A stretch of 64,000 nucleotides of DNA from Mariprofundus micogutta (GTDB taxonomy: Bacteria > Pseudomonadota > Zetaproteobacteria > Mariprofundales > Mariprofundaceae), in the NCBI RefSeq assembly GCF_001895085.1, contig NZ_BDFD01000007.1:50465-114464 (forward strand), read 5' to 3'. The notes beneath the pieces are model-generated. The model ran no database searches. It was not told the DNA's origin and was given only the letters and a program-made list of their open reading frames with translations. Position numbers and translations under genes: made by a program. This document shows positions 8,395-18,546 of this stretch, piece by piece. Positions within the stretch are counted from its first letter, which is position 1; every line of letters starts with the position of its first letter.

Positions 8395-9555
8395 TTAACG
8401 CCTACACCAGCGTTTTGGGTTCACCGCTTTGCCACGGTCCCGAATTTCAAAGTAAACCGTTACTTTGTTCACCCAGCCTGTACTGCCGGCATCAGCAATC
8501 ATTTCACCTTCTTCAACCCAGTCTCCAAGCTGTTTATACAACACATCATTATGCGCATAAACGCCCAGCACACCTTCTCCATAATCAACGATGGTCATCA
8601 GACCATAACCACCAAACCAGTCTGCATAGCGCACCTGTCCTGATGCCATAGCCTTGACTGCTTTCACTCTGCTTTTGGGCTTGAGTTGTACGCCCTGCAA
8701 GCGCGGCATGGTGGATTTCGGACGCGAGTGGAAACTGGCCACGATCCGCCCCGGCAATGGCCATGCAAGTCTGCCTTTACGTTTACGCACCTTTTTCACA
8801 AGTCCGTCCTGCTTATCCATGCTCAACAGTTCCTGACTCATGCCATCGAGCAGTCGCAGCAGGGCCTTCTCTTCTCGTGCCAGATGTTTGTCTTTGCTCT
8901 TTTTGGCAGACATCTCTTTGCGCACACGATTGAGTACCTTGCGTTTATCATCAACACGTTTGGAGAGTTCGAAGGCTGCTTTTTTCTTCTCTATGCGAAG
9001 CTTATCAAGGGCGACGCGCTGTTGTTGCAACTCTGCTTTAACAGTCGCAAGTTCAGCTATCGATTCTGTGTACAGGCGCCGATCATCTGCCTGGGAAGAC
9101 ATCACGCCATTGAGCAGATACCGCCTGTGCGGAATGTCACTAACTGATACGCCGGTAAAGAGCCCCATCCATTCAGAAGTTCGCGAGCTGCGTTTCCATG
9201 CCGCCACAGCCTGATTCAACATCGCCTGCTTCAACTCAACAATGCGCTTCTGCAGCTGTTTGGACTTATGTTTTAAACCGGCCAGCTTTTTATCCGTCGC
9301 CCGCACTTTGTCTCGTGCTGCGCGACTGGATTTGCGGGCTTTGATGAGAGCCGCATCAAGTGTACGCATTTCTTTGCCGACACTTCCCAGCTGGTTTTCC
9401 AGCTTTCGCTTCACTTTCGCCAGCTTTTTTCGTTCCTGTTTAATGCGTTCGATTTTCTGCTCAGTCGAAAGACCAGCCGCGGCCGCGAGATCTGCCGTGC
9501 ATGGTATCCACGCGAGCATGAGAAAAACACTCAGAATGCGAAACAGGGCTTTCAT
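8395..9555 (-). CDS. envC: Murein hydrolase activator EnvC
   Basis: A periplasmic protein of 386 residues: signal peptide, long coiled coil (about residues 28-245, repeated KLAKVKRKLE-type heptads), then a LytM domain (about 265-380). The LytM domain appears degenerate: the expected HxH near the C-terminus reads VYFEI, so the zinc site is incomplete. This is what is seen in EnvC, which activates amidases AmiA/AmiB at the septum instead of cleaving peptidoglycan itself. The start ATG overlaps the rlmH stop in ATGA. Confidence 0.87.
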   Translation of the reverse strand: MKALFRILSVFLMLAWIPCTADLAAAAGLSTEQKIERIKQERKKLAKVKRKLENQLGSVGKEMRTLDAALIKARKSSRAARDKVRATDKKLAGLKHKSKQLQKRIVELKQAMLNQAVAAWKRSSRTSEWMGLFTGVSVSDIPHRRYLLNGVMSSQADDRRLYTESIAELATVKAELQQQRVALDKLRIEKKKAAFELSKRVDDKRKVLNRVRKEMSAKKSKDKHLAREEKALLRLLDGMSQELLSMDKQDGLVKKVRKRKGRLAWPLPGRIVASFHSRPKSTMPRLQGVQLKPKSRVKAVKAMASGQVRYADWFGGYGLMTIVDYGEGVLGVYAHNDVLYKQLGDWVEEGEMIADAGSTGWVNKVTVYFEIRDRGKAVNPKRWCRR

Positions 9556-10001
9556 ACGCGGTGGTACGGGTGACCCTGAATAATGGTGAATGCACGGTAA
9601 AACTGTTCCAGAACCACAGCACGAACCAGCTGATGTGGCAGTGTGAGCTTTGACAGGCTCCAGCAGGCTGCAGCTGCAGCACGCACATCATCATGCAGCC
9701 CGTCTGCCCCACCGATGACAAAATCGAGCTGTGCATCAGCCGGCATTCGTTCGATATATGCCGCCCATTTCTTGCTATCATGCAAAGAGCCACGCTCATC
9801 AAATATGACAAAGCCTTTTACCGCCTGCTTGAAAATAGTCTTGGCCTCTTCCTGTTTACGTTGGGAAACCTGCTTGCCGCGTCCCTCCGGCAATTCAATC
9901 ACCGAACATTGCGCGAATGGCTTGAGCCGCTCGATAAATCGGGCTTCAAAATCGGCCAGCTCTTTTGAGCCACGCCCGACAACCAGTAAGCGTAGTTTCA
10001 A
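9552..10001 (-). CDS. rlmH: 23S rRNA pseudouridine-1915 N3-methyltransferase RlmH
   Basis: A SPOUT-class enzyme that methylates pseudouridine 1915 in helix 69 of 23S rRNA. Length (149 residues) and motifs fit: FVIGGADGL in the SAM knot and the closing HQLVRAVVLEQFYRAF...HPYHR. The start is TTG at 10001, preceded by AAGGG at a good distance. It follows rsfS by nine bases and overlaps envC in ATGA, the common rsfS-rlmH pairing. Confidence 0.94.
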   Translation of the reverse strand: MKLRLLVVGRGSKELADFEARFIERLKPFAQCSVIELPEGRGKQVSQRKQEEAKTIFKQAVKGFVIFDERGSLHDSKKWAAYIERMPADAQLDFVIGGADGLHDDVRAAAAACWSLSKLTLPHQLVRAVVLEQFYRAFTIIQGHPYHRV

Positions 10002-10010
10002 ATCAGGCCC

Positions 10011-10370
10011 TTAATCTTCTGATGCCCGGGGAGCACTCCATAGCCTTTCGAGCTGAAAGCTTTCTCGAGCCTCCGGCAGGAACAGGTGCACAACAACATC
10101 TCCCAAATCAACAATAAGCCATTCCATGGCTTCAAGCCCTTCAACTTTTGCCACCAGATCATAGCGATGAGCTACTTCAGATACCGATTGCGACAATGCT
10201 TTCAGCTGCCTGTCAGAGCGGCCGCTGGCAATGATAAAGCGGTCTGTAAAATCACAGCGTCCACGCACATCAATGACCAGTACATCCTGCGCCTTCTTAT
10301 CTTCCAGCGCCTCAATGATCTCATCCGTGATTTTTTCAAAATTTTCGTTTCTTACGACTACCTGTGTCAC
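10011..10370 (-). CDS. rsfS: Ribosomal silencing factor RsfS
   Basis: A 119-residue protein that binds ribosomal protein L14 (uL14) and blocks 50S-30S joining when nutrients are short. The diagnostic stretch DRFIIASGRSDRQ and the ending VDLGDVVVHLFLPEARE are present. Translation starts at GTG 10370, which overlaps the nadD stop as GTGA, with AAGGAG five to seven bases upstream. Confidence 0.94.
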   Translation of the reverse strand: MTQVVVRNENFEKITDEIIEALEDKKAQDVLVIDVRGRCDFTDRFIIASGRSDRQLKALSQSVSEVAHRYDLVAKVEGLEAMEWLIVDLGDVVVHLFLPEARESFQLERLWSAPRASED

Positions 10371-10999
10371 ATATTCTCCTTCATGACTGTATAGTTTTTT
10401 TCAATATCTGCGCAAACCGCCGCCGGAACCAGGTCGGCCAGCGATCTGCCCTGCGCTGCATACTCACGTATCAATGTTGCCGAAATATCCGGCAGTTCAA
10501 GCTCTACAAAACACCAATGTCCCGGTTTATCACATTCAGACAGCTGTTCCGGATCCATTTTCTGCCAGCCGCTATGACTGAGCACTGCCTGTTTATCTAT
10601 ACCCTGCCGGGCAAAGACTGCAACATTACACAATAGCCGGTGAGCAGGGTATTCACGCCAGGATTCAAATCCTGCCCAGGCATCCGCGCCCAGCATCAGC
10701 CATGGTGTAATACCCGGATACTCTGCACTGAACCGGCGCAATGTATCTACTGCCGGGGTTGGCTGCTGCTGACTGACTTCCCAATCGAGCACTTTCACGC
10801 GACTATGACCCGCAAAAATCTTCTCTAACCACATCAAACGCACGCCACCATCAGCAAGGCCTGAAAGCTCTCGGTGAACAGGGTATGCCGGAATCACCCA
10901 AACCTCATCCAGCCCCGAATCCAGCCCGGCCTGAACCAGAGCCAGATGGCCTAAATGCGGTGGATCAAATGAGCCGCCGAATAGTCCGATCTGTTTCAA
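10367..10999 (-). CDS. nadD: Nicotinate-nucleotide adenylyltransferase
   Basis: Makes deamido-NAD from nicotinate mononucleotide and ATP. The nucleotidyltransferase signature is at the N-terminus (GGSFDPPHLGH) and the second motif SATLIREY is near the C-terminus. The start appears to be TTG 10999 with a weak ribosome site. A 95-base gap with no obvious signal separates it from proA. Length 210 is normal. Confidence 0.93.
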   Translation of the reverse strand: MKQIGLFGGSFDPPHLGHLALVQAGLDSGLDEVWVIPAYPVHRELSGLADGGVRLMWLEKIFAGHSRVKVLDWEVSQQQPTPAVDTLRRFSAEYPGITPWLMLGADAWAGFESWREYPAHRLLCNVAVFARQGIDKQAVLSHSGWQKMDPEQLSECDKPGHWCFVELELPDISATLIREYAAQGRSLADLVPAAVCADIEKNYTVMKENM

Positions 11000-11094
11000 A
11001 TCCGGTCACCGACTCACCACAGGCGATGCAGAAGCTAAAGAGAGTCCATACTGAATCCCTGAGTCCTCTGCACCCTCTGTGGTCAATTCATGAA

Positions 11095-12363
11095 TCACTG
11101 ACGAATCTGGCCACTACCCAGCACAATCCATTTCTGGGTTGTCAGCCCTTCCAGGCCGACCGGACCACGCACATGCAGGCGATCTGTAGAAATGCCGATC
11201 TCGGCACCCAGGCCATATTCAAACCCATCGGCAAAACGAGTGCTGGCATTCCACATCACAGATGATGAATCCACTTCCCGCAAGAAACGCTGACCTGCCT
11301 CATAATCTTCCGTGACGATGCTTTCGGTGTGGCCGGATCCGAATTGTGCAATATGCTCAACTGCCGTATCCAGACTCTCCACAATACGCACCGATAGAAC
11401 TGGCGACAGATATTCCGTTGCCCAGTCTTCATCCGTCGCTACTTTTACATCCAAGTCTTCACAAAGCATGCGTGTTTTTTCACAACCACGCACCTCAACA
11501 CCTTTATCGATCATCGCCTGAATAATGGCTGAGCACACATCAGCATTTACATCCTGATGAATCAGCAGTGTTTCCATGGCATTGCAAACGCCATAGCGAT
11601 GCGTTTTGGCATTCACGGCAATATTCAGTGCCATAGCCGCCTTTGCTGAGGCATCGATATACACGTGACAGATACCATCGAGATGTTTGATCACCGGCAC
11701 GCGTGATTCCGCAGACACGCGTTCAATCAGCGATTTACCCCCACGCGGAATGATTACATCAACGTAGTGCTCACTTTTCAGTAGCGCACCAACCAGCGCA
11801 CGATCAGTTGAATCCACCAGCTGTACAGCATTCTGTGGCAAGCCGGAATCCACCAGCGCACGACGCAGGCATGCTGCGACAGCCCGATTGGAGTGAATCG
11901 CTTCAGAACCACCTCGCAGAATTGCAGCATTGCCGGATTTCAGGCAGAGACCGGCCGCATCAGCAGTCACATTCGGACGCGACTCATAAATAATACCAAT
12001 CACGCCGAGTGGCACACGCATATGTCCGACCTGAATGCCGGACGGACGGTAACGCAAATGATCTATCGCCCCGACCGGATCAGGCAGAACAGCAATCTGC
12101 TCAAGTCCTTCAGCCATTGCTTCAATGCGATCAGCATTGAGCAGCAAGCGATCTTTCATCGCATCATCCAGACCATTCTCATCAGCGGCTTTCATATCCA
12201 GAGCATTGGCTGAAATAATCTCGCTGCTCTCTCTGCGAATCACTGCTGCAGCAAGAACCAAGGCCTCATTCTTGGCTTGAGTATCTGCCATACGCATCGC
12301 TTTGGCCGCATCCTTCGCATGCTCTCCAAGCGCCTTCATAATCGTTACTGCATCTGTTTCCAT
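11095..12363 (-). CDS. proA: Glutamate-5-semialdehyde dehydrogenase (gamma-glutamyl phosphate reductase)
   Basis: Second step of proline synthesis: NADPH-dependent reduction of gamma-glutamyl phosphate. An aldehyde-dehydrogenase fold of 422 residues with the catalytic Cys in [11 protein letters not shown] and the family motif [19 protein letters not shown] ribosome site precedes the ATG. It lies 20 bases downstream of proB, so the two enzymes, which channel a labile intermediate, are co-transcribed. Confidence 0.96.
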   Translation of the reverse strand: METDAVTIMKALGEHAKDAAKAMRMADTQAKNEALVLAAAVIRRESSEIISANALDMKAADENGLDDAMKDRLLLNADRIEAMAEGLEQIAVLPDPVGAIDHLRYRPSGIQVGHMRVPLGVIGIIYESRPNVTADAAGLCLKSGNAAILRGGSEAIHSNRAVAACLRRALVDSGLPQNAVQLVDSTDRALVGALLKSEHYVDVIIPRGGKSLIERVSAESRVPVIKHLDGICHVYIDASAKAAMALNIAVNAKTHRYGVCNAMETLLIHQDVNADVCSAIIQAMIDKGVEVRGCEKTRMLCEDLDVKVATDEDWATEYLSPVLSVRIVESLDTAVEHIAQFGSGHTESIVTEDYEAGQRFLREVDSSSVMWNASTRFADGFEYGLGAEIGISTDRLHVRGPVGLEGLTTQKWIVLGSGQIRQ

Positions 12364-12383
12364 CTTATCTCTCCGCGCTCTGA

Positions 12384-13517
12384 CTAATTATCTGAAGTCA
12401 GTACAAGGTTATCGCGATGAATCACCGAAGTGAAATCGTGAAAACCAAGTATCGATTCAATATCTCCACTGGCATGGCCCATAATGCGGCGCATTTCTTC
12501 AGCAGTATAATTGCACAAGCCGCGCGCAATGATGCCATTCGGCCCGACAATCTCGATACAATCACCCTTATCGAACACGCCATCAACTGCAATCACACCT
12601 ACCGGCAGAAGACTGCTGCCCTGCTTCAGCAGAGCTTTCGCAGCACCAGCATCCACACGAATCTCACCCGCAGGATGCAATACTTCAGTAATCCAGTGCT
12701 TACGTTTTGTCTGTCGGTCTATACCGCATAAAAACAGCGTACCCTCGTCCTGGCCGGCCAGAAGCTTGCGCAATGCTCCGACTTTACTGCCACTGATAAT
12801 TGCTGCTGCAACACCGCTTTTGGTCGCTACACGTGCTGCCATCAGTTTGCTTGCCATGCCGCCAGTGCCAAATGAAGATCCGGCATCTCCGGCCATAGCG
12901 ATGTGTGCTTCGTTGATATGTTCAATAATGCCAATCCGGCTTGCATCGCTATGCCTGGCCGGGTTTTTGTCAAATAGACCTTCCACATCCGTCAGCATAA
13001 CCAGCAGATCAGCATCAACAACCAGACTGACCAGCGCGCCAAGTGAGTCGTTATCACCAAATTTAATCTCAGCCACCACAACCGTGTCATTCTCATTGAC
13101 GATAGGAACCACACCGGCAGAAAACAGGGTTTCGCTGGTATTGCTGGCATTGAGGTAGCGGCGGCGGTGACGCAGATCATCCTTGGTCAGCAACATCTGG
13201 GCGACACTGCGATCATGGCGGGCAAATGCATCGGCATAAGCACTCATCAACTTGGGCTGACCGATAGCTGCAGCGGCCTGTTTCTCGTGCACAGACAACT
13301 CGCGGTCCAGCCACCCCTGATCAACACGACCCAGTGCCACAGAACCGGAAGTAACCACCACCACTTCCAGCCCTTCAGCCATGAAACCGGCCATCTCATC
13401 CACCAGACGATCAATCACATCCTGGCAGATACCCGCACTCTCATCAGCCAGCAAAGAGCTGCCGATTTTTACCACTACCCGCTTTGCGCGGCTCAAATCA
13501 GTTCTGGACCGAATCAT
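12384..13517 (-). CDS. proB: Glutamate 5-kinase
   Basis: First enzyme of proline synthesis, feedback-inhibited by proline in the family. An amino-acid kinase domain (residues 10-255; [16 protein letters not shown] and GTGGMASK) is followed by a C-terminal PUA domain (about 285-360), the full-length form of 377 residues. It follows obgE by only two bases and precedes proA, so obgE-proB-proA form one unit. Confidence 0.96.
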   Translation of the reverse strand: MIRSRTDLSRAKRVVVKIGSSLLADESAGICQDVIDRLVDEMAGFMAEGLEVVVVTSGSVALGRVDQGWLDRELSVHEKQAAAAIGQPKLMSAYADAFARHDRSVAQMLLTKDDLRHRRRYLNASNTSETLFSAGVVPIVNENDTVVVAEIKFGDNDSLGALVSLVVDADLLVMLTDVEGLFDKNPARHSDASRIGIIEHINEAHIAMAGDAGSSFGTGGMASKLMAARVATKSGVAAAIISGSKVGALRKLLAGQDEGTLFLCGIDRQTKRKHWITEVLHPAGEIRVDAGAAKALLKQGSSLLPVGVIAVDGVFDKGDCIEIVGPNGIIARGLCNYTAEEMRRIMGHASGDIESILGFHDFTSVIHRDNLVLTSDN

Positions 13518-13519
13518 CG

Positions 13520-14575
13520 TTAGTCTCCGAAAGACCTCTCTTCAGTATCATCCTGTCTTGCAGCCGCGGCTGCTTTTTTGCGCATTTTCAGCACCTGATC
13601 ATAGATATCCCATAACAACGGTTTGATACCTTCACCTGTAACTGCTGAAATAAAGAATACCTTGAACGCTGTGCCGGCTATCGCCTCTTCAATCGCTTCG
13701 CGCTCTTCATCGAGCAGCGCATCAGATTTATTGAACACCAGCACACGCGGCTTTTCAAGCAACGTGTCACCATAACCTTCGAGTTCGCCGTTAATCTCTT
13801 CGATCTGTTCCGGTACCGGCTTGCCATCTTCACAAGCTGCATCAACCAGATGCAGCAAGACAGCGGTGCGCTCAATATGTTTGAGAAAACGGTGTCCAAG
13901 CCCCCGCCCTTCGTGAGCACCTTCAATCAGACCCGGAATATCTGCCACAACAAAGCCATCGCCATCATCCATAAACACCTGACCCAACATCGGTTTGATG
14001 GTGGTAAACGGGTAATCGGCGATCTTAGGACGCGCATTGGAAATATGTGAAAGCAGTGTGGATTTCCCGGCATTGGGCAAGCCAACCAGACCAACATCGG
14101 CCATCAGTTTCAACTCTAGAAAACGTATGCCCTGCTCGCCTTCAATGCCTGGCTGAGAATAACGTGGCGCACGGTTGGTACTGGTGGCAAAACGTGCATT
14201 ACCCATGCCGCCTTCACCGCCACGTGCAACATAATAGCGTCCACCCTCAACCGACATGTCTACCAGGGTGTGGCCATCTTCATCTTTCACAATCGTACCG
14301 ATCGGTACCTGAATGATGATATCTTCACCATTTTTTCCATGGCAATCCGAGCCTTTGCCGGACTCACCATTTTTGGCAATCAGACGCTTGCGCAAATAGA
14401 GTTCCTGCAGGGTGTTTTTGTCCCTTGATGCCTCAAAAATGACGTGCCCGCCACGGCCGCCATCGCCACCATCCGGACCACCCTTGGGAATATATTTCTC
14501 TCGCCGGAAGGATGTGCAACCGCCGCCACCATTTCCTGCACGGACTTCAATTTTTACTTCATCAATAAAACGCAT
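13520..14575 (-). CDS. obgE: GTPase ObgE/CgtA
   Basis: An essential ribosome-associated GTPase involved in 50S maturation and growth control. The glycine-rich OBG domain occupies residues 1-157. The G domain shows G1 GLPNAGKST, G3 DIPGLIEGAHEGRG, G4 NKSD and G5 FISAVTG. The C-terminus is a short charged tail, with no OCT domain. It sits behind the ribosomal genes rplU-rpmA, separated from them by an intrinsic terminator. Confidence 0.96.
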   Translation of the reverse strand: MRFIDEVKIEVRAGNGGGGCTSFRREKYIPKGGPDGGDGGRGGHVIFEASRDKNTLQELYLRKRLIAKNGESGKGSDCHGKNGEDIIIQVPIGTIVKDEDGHTLVDMSVEGGRYYVARGGEGGMGNARFATSTNRAPRYSQPGIEGEQGIRFLELKLMADVGLVGLPNAGKSTLLSHISNARPKIADYPFTTIKPMLGQVFMDDGDGFVVADIPGLIEGAHEGRGLGHRFLKHIERTAVLLHLVDAACEDGKPVPEQIEEINGELEGYGDTLLEKPRVLVFNKSDALLDEEREAIEEAIAGTAFKVFFISAVTGEGIKPLLWDIYDQVLKMRKKAAAAARQDDTEERSFGD

Positions 14576-14631
14576 GCTGTATTACACCATCTATTCTTTC
14601 CGGCTGAAAGCCTGAGTCTGTTTGCACAAAC

Positions 14632-14658
14632 AAAAAAGGGGTGCGACAAGCGCACCCC
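14632..14658 (-). terminator. Intrinsic terminator after rpmA
   Basis: Read on the minus strand, a perfect 8-bp stem GGGGTGCG/CGCACCCC with a five-base loop is followed at once by six T residues. It lies 27 bases past the rpmA stop and ahead of obgE, so it should end or attenuate the ribosomal protein transcript. Confidence 0.85.
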
Positions 14659-14684
14659 CATGATTCTGACTCGAGTCTCAACTG

Positions 14685-14933
14685 TTATTCAGTAATGCGA
14701 ACAGTTGTACGACCGGCACTCTTGTAATATTCAACTTTGCCATCAGTGAGTGCGAACAGGGTGTAGTCGCGACCACAGCCTACGTTGTCACCCGGGCGGA
14801 TTTTAGTACCGCGCTGACGTACAATGATATTACCAGCGATGACAGCTTCGCCGCCATATTTTTTCACGCCTAGGCGTTTGGAATTGGAATCGCGTCCGTT
14901 ACGACTCGAACCACCAGCTTTTTTATGTGCCAT
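14685..14933 (-). CDS. rpmA: 50S ribosomal protein L27
   Basis: Protein bL27 reaches towards the peptidyl-transferase centre. The 82-residue sequence begins [15 protein letters not shown], the normal bacterial form without an N-terminal cleavage extension, and contains the typical [15 protein letters not shown]. It is four bases downstream of rplU in the standard rplU-rpmA pair. Confidence 0.97.
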   Translation of the reverse strand: MAHKKAGGSSRNGRDSNSKRLGVKKYGGEAVIAGNIIVRQRGTKIRPGDNVGCGRDYTLFALTDGKVEYYKSAGRTTVRITE

Positions 14934-14937
14934 TGGT

Positions 14938-15246
14938 TTACTCCTTGATCTTTTCGATACGCACAGAGGTGAAGCTCTGGCGATGACCCTGGGTCAAACG
15001 ATAGTTTTTACGGCGACGCTTCTTGAAGACAACAATCTTCTGTCCACGGCCAGACTCAGTTACTACGCCGGTTACAGATGCTTTAGCAGCATCAGCACCA
15101 GCTTTGATGGAATCGCCTTCGCCAACCATCAGAACATCGTCAAATTTAATTTCTTTGCCGGTCTCAGCATCCAGTTTCTCAACGCGCAGGACATCACCTT
15201 CCTGAACTCGATACTGTTTACCACCAGTTTTGATTACAGCGTACAT
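14938..15246 (-). CDS. rplU: 50S ribosomal protein L21
   Basis: Protein bL21 binds 23S rRNA. The 102-residue sequence starts [14 protein letters not shown] and ends with the basic [13 protein letters not shown]...VRIEKI pattern of the family. It sits 15 bases downstream of rpmE and upstream of rpmA. Transcription probably begins ahead of rpmE. Confidence 0.97.
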   Translation of the reverse strand: MYAVIKTGGKQYRVQEGDVLRVEKLDAETGKEIKFDDVLMVGEGDSIKAGADAAKASVTGVVTESGRGQKIVVFKKRRRKNYRLTQGHRQSFTSVRIEKIKE

Positions 15247-15261
15247 ATAAATCTCCGAGCC

Positions 15262-15474
15262 TTACGCAGCTTTCGCAGGCTTGCCGTATTTCTTATAGAA
15301 GCGCTCAACACGGCCTTCTGTATCCATGACTTTCTGCTTGCCTGTGTAAAACGGGTGACAAGAAGAACAGATTTCCACGTGGATATCGCCTTTGGTTGAA
15401 CGCGTCTCAAATGTGTTTCCGCAAGAACAAGTTACCTTGGATGCGAGATATTCTGGATGAATGTCTGCTTTCAC
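15262..15474 (-). CDS. rpmE: 50S ribosomal protein L31, zinc-binding form
   Basis: Protein bL31 bridges the two ribosomal subunits. The four cysteines (CSCG near residues 16-18 and CSSC near 37-40) mark the zinc-containing C+ type. The frame is open to ATG 15510, but the conserved N-terminus (KADIHPEY) begins right after a GTG at 15474 with GGAGAG about six bases before it, so GTG is the chosen start (70 residues). Confidence 0.93.
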   Translation of the reverse strand: MKADIHPEYLASKVTCSCGNTFETRSTKGDIHVEICSSCHPFYTGKQKVMDTEGRVERFYKKYGKPAKAA

Positions 15475-15545
15475 GTCATCTCTCCGTCTAATAATTAAAC
15501 CATACTTCAATGAGCCAAAAAGTCAGGCCCGTTAAAGGGGCGCGA

Positions 15546-15574
15546 TTTCTAGCGTCCTCATGCCAGTTAATCAA
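15546..15574 (-). promoter_or_regulatory. Candidate promoter for rpmE-rplU-rpmA
   Basis: On the minus strand TTGATT (15574-15569), a 17-base spacer and TAGAAA (15551-15546) resemble a sigma-70 promoter; each box matches the consensus at four of six positions. It would leave a leader of roughly 65 bases before the GTG of rpmE. Moderate match only. Confidence 0.3.
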
Positions 15575-15649
15575 GCACTAATACGCAGTTTTTCTTCATG
15601 TCGGCAAATTTCATCTGAATTCGTATGGCCAAGAGCTGCTGAAATGCCC

Positions 15650-16033
15650 TTACCGGCCCTCTATCAGCTCAATCGCATAACCATCAGGATCTTTTACAAA
15701 GGCGATGACTGTACTGCCATGTTTCATCGGCCCCGGTTGACGAACGATATCACACCCGGAGCCGCGAATCTCATCACATACTTTATATATATCATCCACA
15801 CCAATTGCCAGGTGGCCAAAACCATTGCCTATATCATAGCTGCCCGTTTCCCAATTGTGGGTCAGCTCAACCACTGTCGAATCGGCCTCATCACCGTAAC
15901 CGACAAAAGCGAGCGTGAACTTACCCTCCGGATAATCCTTGCGGCGCAGCAGCTGCATACCCAGTACCTGAGTATAGAAATCAATGGAACGGTTCAGATC
16001 TGCAACGCGAATCATAGTATGCAACAAACGCAT
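15650..16033 (-). CDS. gloA: Lactoylglutathione lyase (glyoxalase I)
   Basis: Converts the methylglyoxal-glutathione hemithioacetal to S-lactoylglutathione. All four metal ligands of the E. coli enzyme are present at identical numbers: H5, E56, H74 and E122. The compact 127-residue length points to the nickel-dependent type. It lies nine bases after the antiporter gene on the same strand. Pairing of glyoxalase with a KefB/KefC-like antiporter is functionally familiar, because electrophile detoxification and K+ efflux are linked in E. coli. Confidence 0.93.
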   Translation of the reverse strand: MRLLHTMIRVADLNRSIDFYTQVLGMQLLRRKDYPEGKFTLAFVGYGDEADSTVVELTHNWETGSYDIGNGFGHLAIGVDDIYKVCDEIRGSGCDIVRQPGPMKHGSTVIAFVKDPDGYAIELIEGR

Positions 16034-16042
16034 CCAGCCTCC

Positions 16043-17212
16043 CTATTCATGACCTGGCAACACACCATCGCGTCTGGCTATGCGTTTGGTCATCATCATC
16101 CATATCGGACTAAACAGAAGTGTCATGGCAATCACGATCACAGTTAACTCATGCAAGTCATCTGAAAGAATACCTGCAAATGCACCCACTGCCGCCAGCA
16201 GGAAAGAGAACTCTCCGATCTGGCTGAGTAAACCACCGGTAATCAGGGCCTGCTCCCAATCCTCTCCCAAAGCCCGCATCACAAACACATTCACACCTGA
16301 GTTAAACAGGAACACCAGCATGGTTGCGCCAATAACCAGCCACAGATGCTGCTGTAGATAATCGACATTCACCATCATGCCAACAGAAAGGAAAAAGATC
16401 ATAACAAAGATCACGTATACCGATTCCAGATGCTCATGCACCCAGTCCGACTGATCACTCGATGCCAGAACCATACCAGCCAGAAATGCTCCCAGACCCG
16501 GCGAAAGGCCCAGCCAGGAAGTGAACGTAGCTGCACCCAGACATAACAGCAGCCCCAGCAGCACACGTTTCTCCAAACTACCCTTGAGAAAAGCAGGGAT
16601 ATGTAACACACCAGTCTTCATCAGATAAACCACAAGAATCAGAATGCCAATCCCGCCCACGATCTGTTTGATCAGATCGGAGGCATGCATTTCAGCATCC
16701 CCCATCAAACTCAGTACAATCATCATCGGCACAATCGCCATGTCCTGCACCAGCAGAACACCTATCGCGTTCTGCCCAAAGGGCTCTTCCATCTCTCCGG
16801 AATCCTGTAGCTCTTTTAACACCACGGCTGTGCTGGACAGGGAAATCACAAAACCGAACAAAATGCCCAGACTGACCGGCATCTCAAAAGCCCACACCAA
16901 TGCAACGCAGGCCCCGACACTGACTGCGATCTGTACCGCAGTGCCAATCACTGCAATGCGCCAGCGCTCCATCAACTTGGGAATGGACACTTCCATACCA
17001 ACAAAGAAAAGCAGCATCACCACGCCAATTTCGCCGACACGGGTAACCGTTTGCTGGTCATCAATAATACCCAGAACAGACGGCCCCATCATAATGCCGG
17101 TCAGAATATAGGCGACGACAATGGGTAGCCCCAAGCGCACAGCGAGGTAAGCGATTGCCAGAGCCAGCGACAGGACAATCGTGATGTTCATCATCATAGG
17201 GTCCAAATGCAT
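16043..17212 (-). CDS. CPA2-family cation:proton antiporter without RCK domain
   Basis: An inner-membrane protein of 389 residues with about 12 hydrophobic segments and the CPA2 core patterns YILTGIMMGPSVLG, SLSSTAVVLKE and LSPGLGAFLAGMVLASS. It stops after the membrane domain; no TrkA-N/RCK regulatory domain follows, unlike KefB/KefC. The transported ion (K+ or Na+) cannot be told. It sits immediately upstream of gloA, which suggests an electrophile-stress role by analogy with Kef systems (inference). Confidence 0.85.
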   Translation of the reverse strand: MHLDPMMMNITIVLSLALAIAYLAVRLGLPIVVAYILTGIMMGPSVLGIIDDQQTVTRVGEIGVVMLLFFVGMEVSIPKLMERWRIAVIGTAVQIAVSVGACVALVWAFEMPVSLGILFGFVISLSSTAVVLKELQDSGEMEEPFGQNAIGVLLVQDMAIVPMMIVLSLMGDAEMHASDLIKQIVGGIGILILVVYLMKTGVLHIPAFLKGSLEKRVLLGLLLCLGAATFTSWLGLSPGLGAFLAGMVLASSDQSDWVHEHLESVYVIFVMIFFLSVGMMVNVDYLQQHLWLVIGATMLVFLFNSGVNVFVMRALGEDWEQALITGGLLSQIGEFSFLLAAVGAFAGILSDDLHELTVIVIAMTLLFSPIWMMMTKRIARRDGVLPGHE

Positions 17213-17556
17213 ATATTCTTTCCTTGTTTGTTAGTTGCTGCCGTTCATTGCAGCCCATTCACATCCATGTCTGCTCCTATAAGCAAGTTTCATGCTAATC
17301 GTGGAGAAACACAGTTTTATATAATAGCCGAGTGAATCTTTTAAGAAACCCTCTCATAATTAATCCCTTTCACCCATCAACGAACCACATCCAATCCGTC
17401 AGACATGAAGGGGCTAAGCATCGGTCATTATTGACGATAAAGCAGGCCTGAACATGACAATCCAGAAGCGGCAACGCAGATATCACTTGAGAGAAACGCT
17501 GGCTTCAGGCAATTTTCGCCGCTTGCACAAATTATCATCTCTTTTCGGAGTGCCCA
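17213..17556. other. Divergent intergenic region, 344 bases
   Basis: This stretch separates the minus-strand antiporter gene from plus-strand purC and must carry both promoters. A candidate minus-strand promoter lies at 17316-17344. The purC ribosome site GGAG is at 17547-17550. A 43-codon open frame starting near 17454 overlaps the purC start, but it lacks a good ribosome site and any recognisable feature. No tRNA-like or strong hairpin structure was seen. Confidence 0.5.
17316..17344 (-). promoter_or_regulatory. Candidate promoter for the antiporter-gloA unit
   Basis: On the minus strand TTAAAA, a 17-base spacer and TATAAA give matches of four and five out of six to the sigma-70 boxes. The leader to ATG 17212 would be about 95 bases. 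Consensus match only. Confidence 0.3.
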
Positions 17557-18438
17557 ATGGATGCCTTGTTAAATGCCGATATTAAAAGCCTGAAACTGCT
17601 GCACAGCGGCAAAGTGCGTGATATGTATGAGATTGATGACAATCATCTCCTTATTGTCACAACTGATCGTCTGTCAGCTTTCGATGTGATTATGCCTACC
17701 CCGATCCCGGGCAAGGGCCACGTGCTTAATGCCGTATCAGACTTCTGGTTCAACAAACTGTCACACATTGTGCCCAATCATGTTTCCGATATGAGTCTTG
17801 AACAGGCGATTCCCGATGCCGAAGAACGTGAGCGCGTGAAAAACCATGCCATTGTGGTAAAACGTCTGAAGCCCCTGCCGATTGAAGCCATTGTGCGTGG
17901 TTACCTGATTGGTTCCGGCTGGAAAGAGTACCAGAAACAGGGTTCGGTTTGCGGCATTGAGCTGCCTGAGGGACTGATTCTGGCCGACCAGCTACCTGAA
18001 CCCATCTTTACCCCTTCCACCAAAGCTGCGGTTGGCGATCATGATGAAAACATCGACTTTGAAAGCATGTGCGGGATTATCGGCCAGGATCTGGCCACAC
18101 AGGTGCGCGATATCAGCCTGCAACTGTATAAAGAAGCAGCCATCTTTGCGCTTGAAAAAGGCATTATCATTGCCGATACGAAGTTCGAATTCGGTCTTGA
18201 TCAGCATGGCAATCTGGCACTGATCGATGAGGTTCTGACACCGGACTCATCCCGTTTCTGGCCAGTGTCCGAATATAAACCGGGCATGAGCCCGCCGAGC
18301 TTTGACAAGCAGATTGTACGTGACTGGCTGGAAACACTGGACTGGGACAAAACGGCCCCGGGTCCGATGATCCCGGATGAGATTAAAAATAAAACCTCTG
18401 AAAAATACCTTGAAGCATTAAAGACACTGACGTGTTAA
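17557..18438 (+). CDS. purC: Phosphoribosylaminoimidazole-succinocarboxamide synthase
   Basis: Purine synthesis step that joins aspartate to CAIR using ATP. The N-terminal [18 protein letters not shown] and the later DTKFEFG and [12 protein letters not shown] are family signatures. At 293 residues it is the longer form seen in many proteobacteria and yeast, not the 237-residue E. coli form. GGAG lies seven bases before the ATG. The gene appears monocistronic. Confidence 0.95.
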   Translation: MDALLNADIKSLKLLHSGKVRDMYEIDDNHLLIVTTDRLSAFDVIMPTPIPGKGHVLNAVSDFWFNKLSHIVPNHVSDMSLEQAIPDAEERERVKNHAIVVKRLKPLPIEAIVRGYLIGSGWKEYQKQGSVCGIELPEGLILADQLPEPIFTPSTKAAVGDHDENIDFESMCGIIGQDLATQVRDISLQLYKEAAIFALEKGIIIADTKFEFGLDQHGNLALIDEVLTPDSSRFWPVSEYKPGMSPPSFDKQIVRDWLETLDWDKTAPGPMIPDEIKNKTSEKYLEALKTLTC

Positions 18439-18546
18439 CCCGATAGATAGGGGCTGGCTAACCCCGGCAATGCGCATCATGTGAGTGCAGTGCAGGCCAT
18501 AAAGGGATAAGATATATCTTGAAACAGGACAGGGAGAAAATCGACT

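Noticed and set aside
17454..17585. A 43-codon plus-strand frame overlapping the purC start
   Set aside because: No good ribosome site, no recognisable motif, and it runs into purC in another frame.
18439..18470. GGGG...CCCC pairing after purC as a terminator
   Set aside because: Only four pairs, a wide loop and no T-run.
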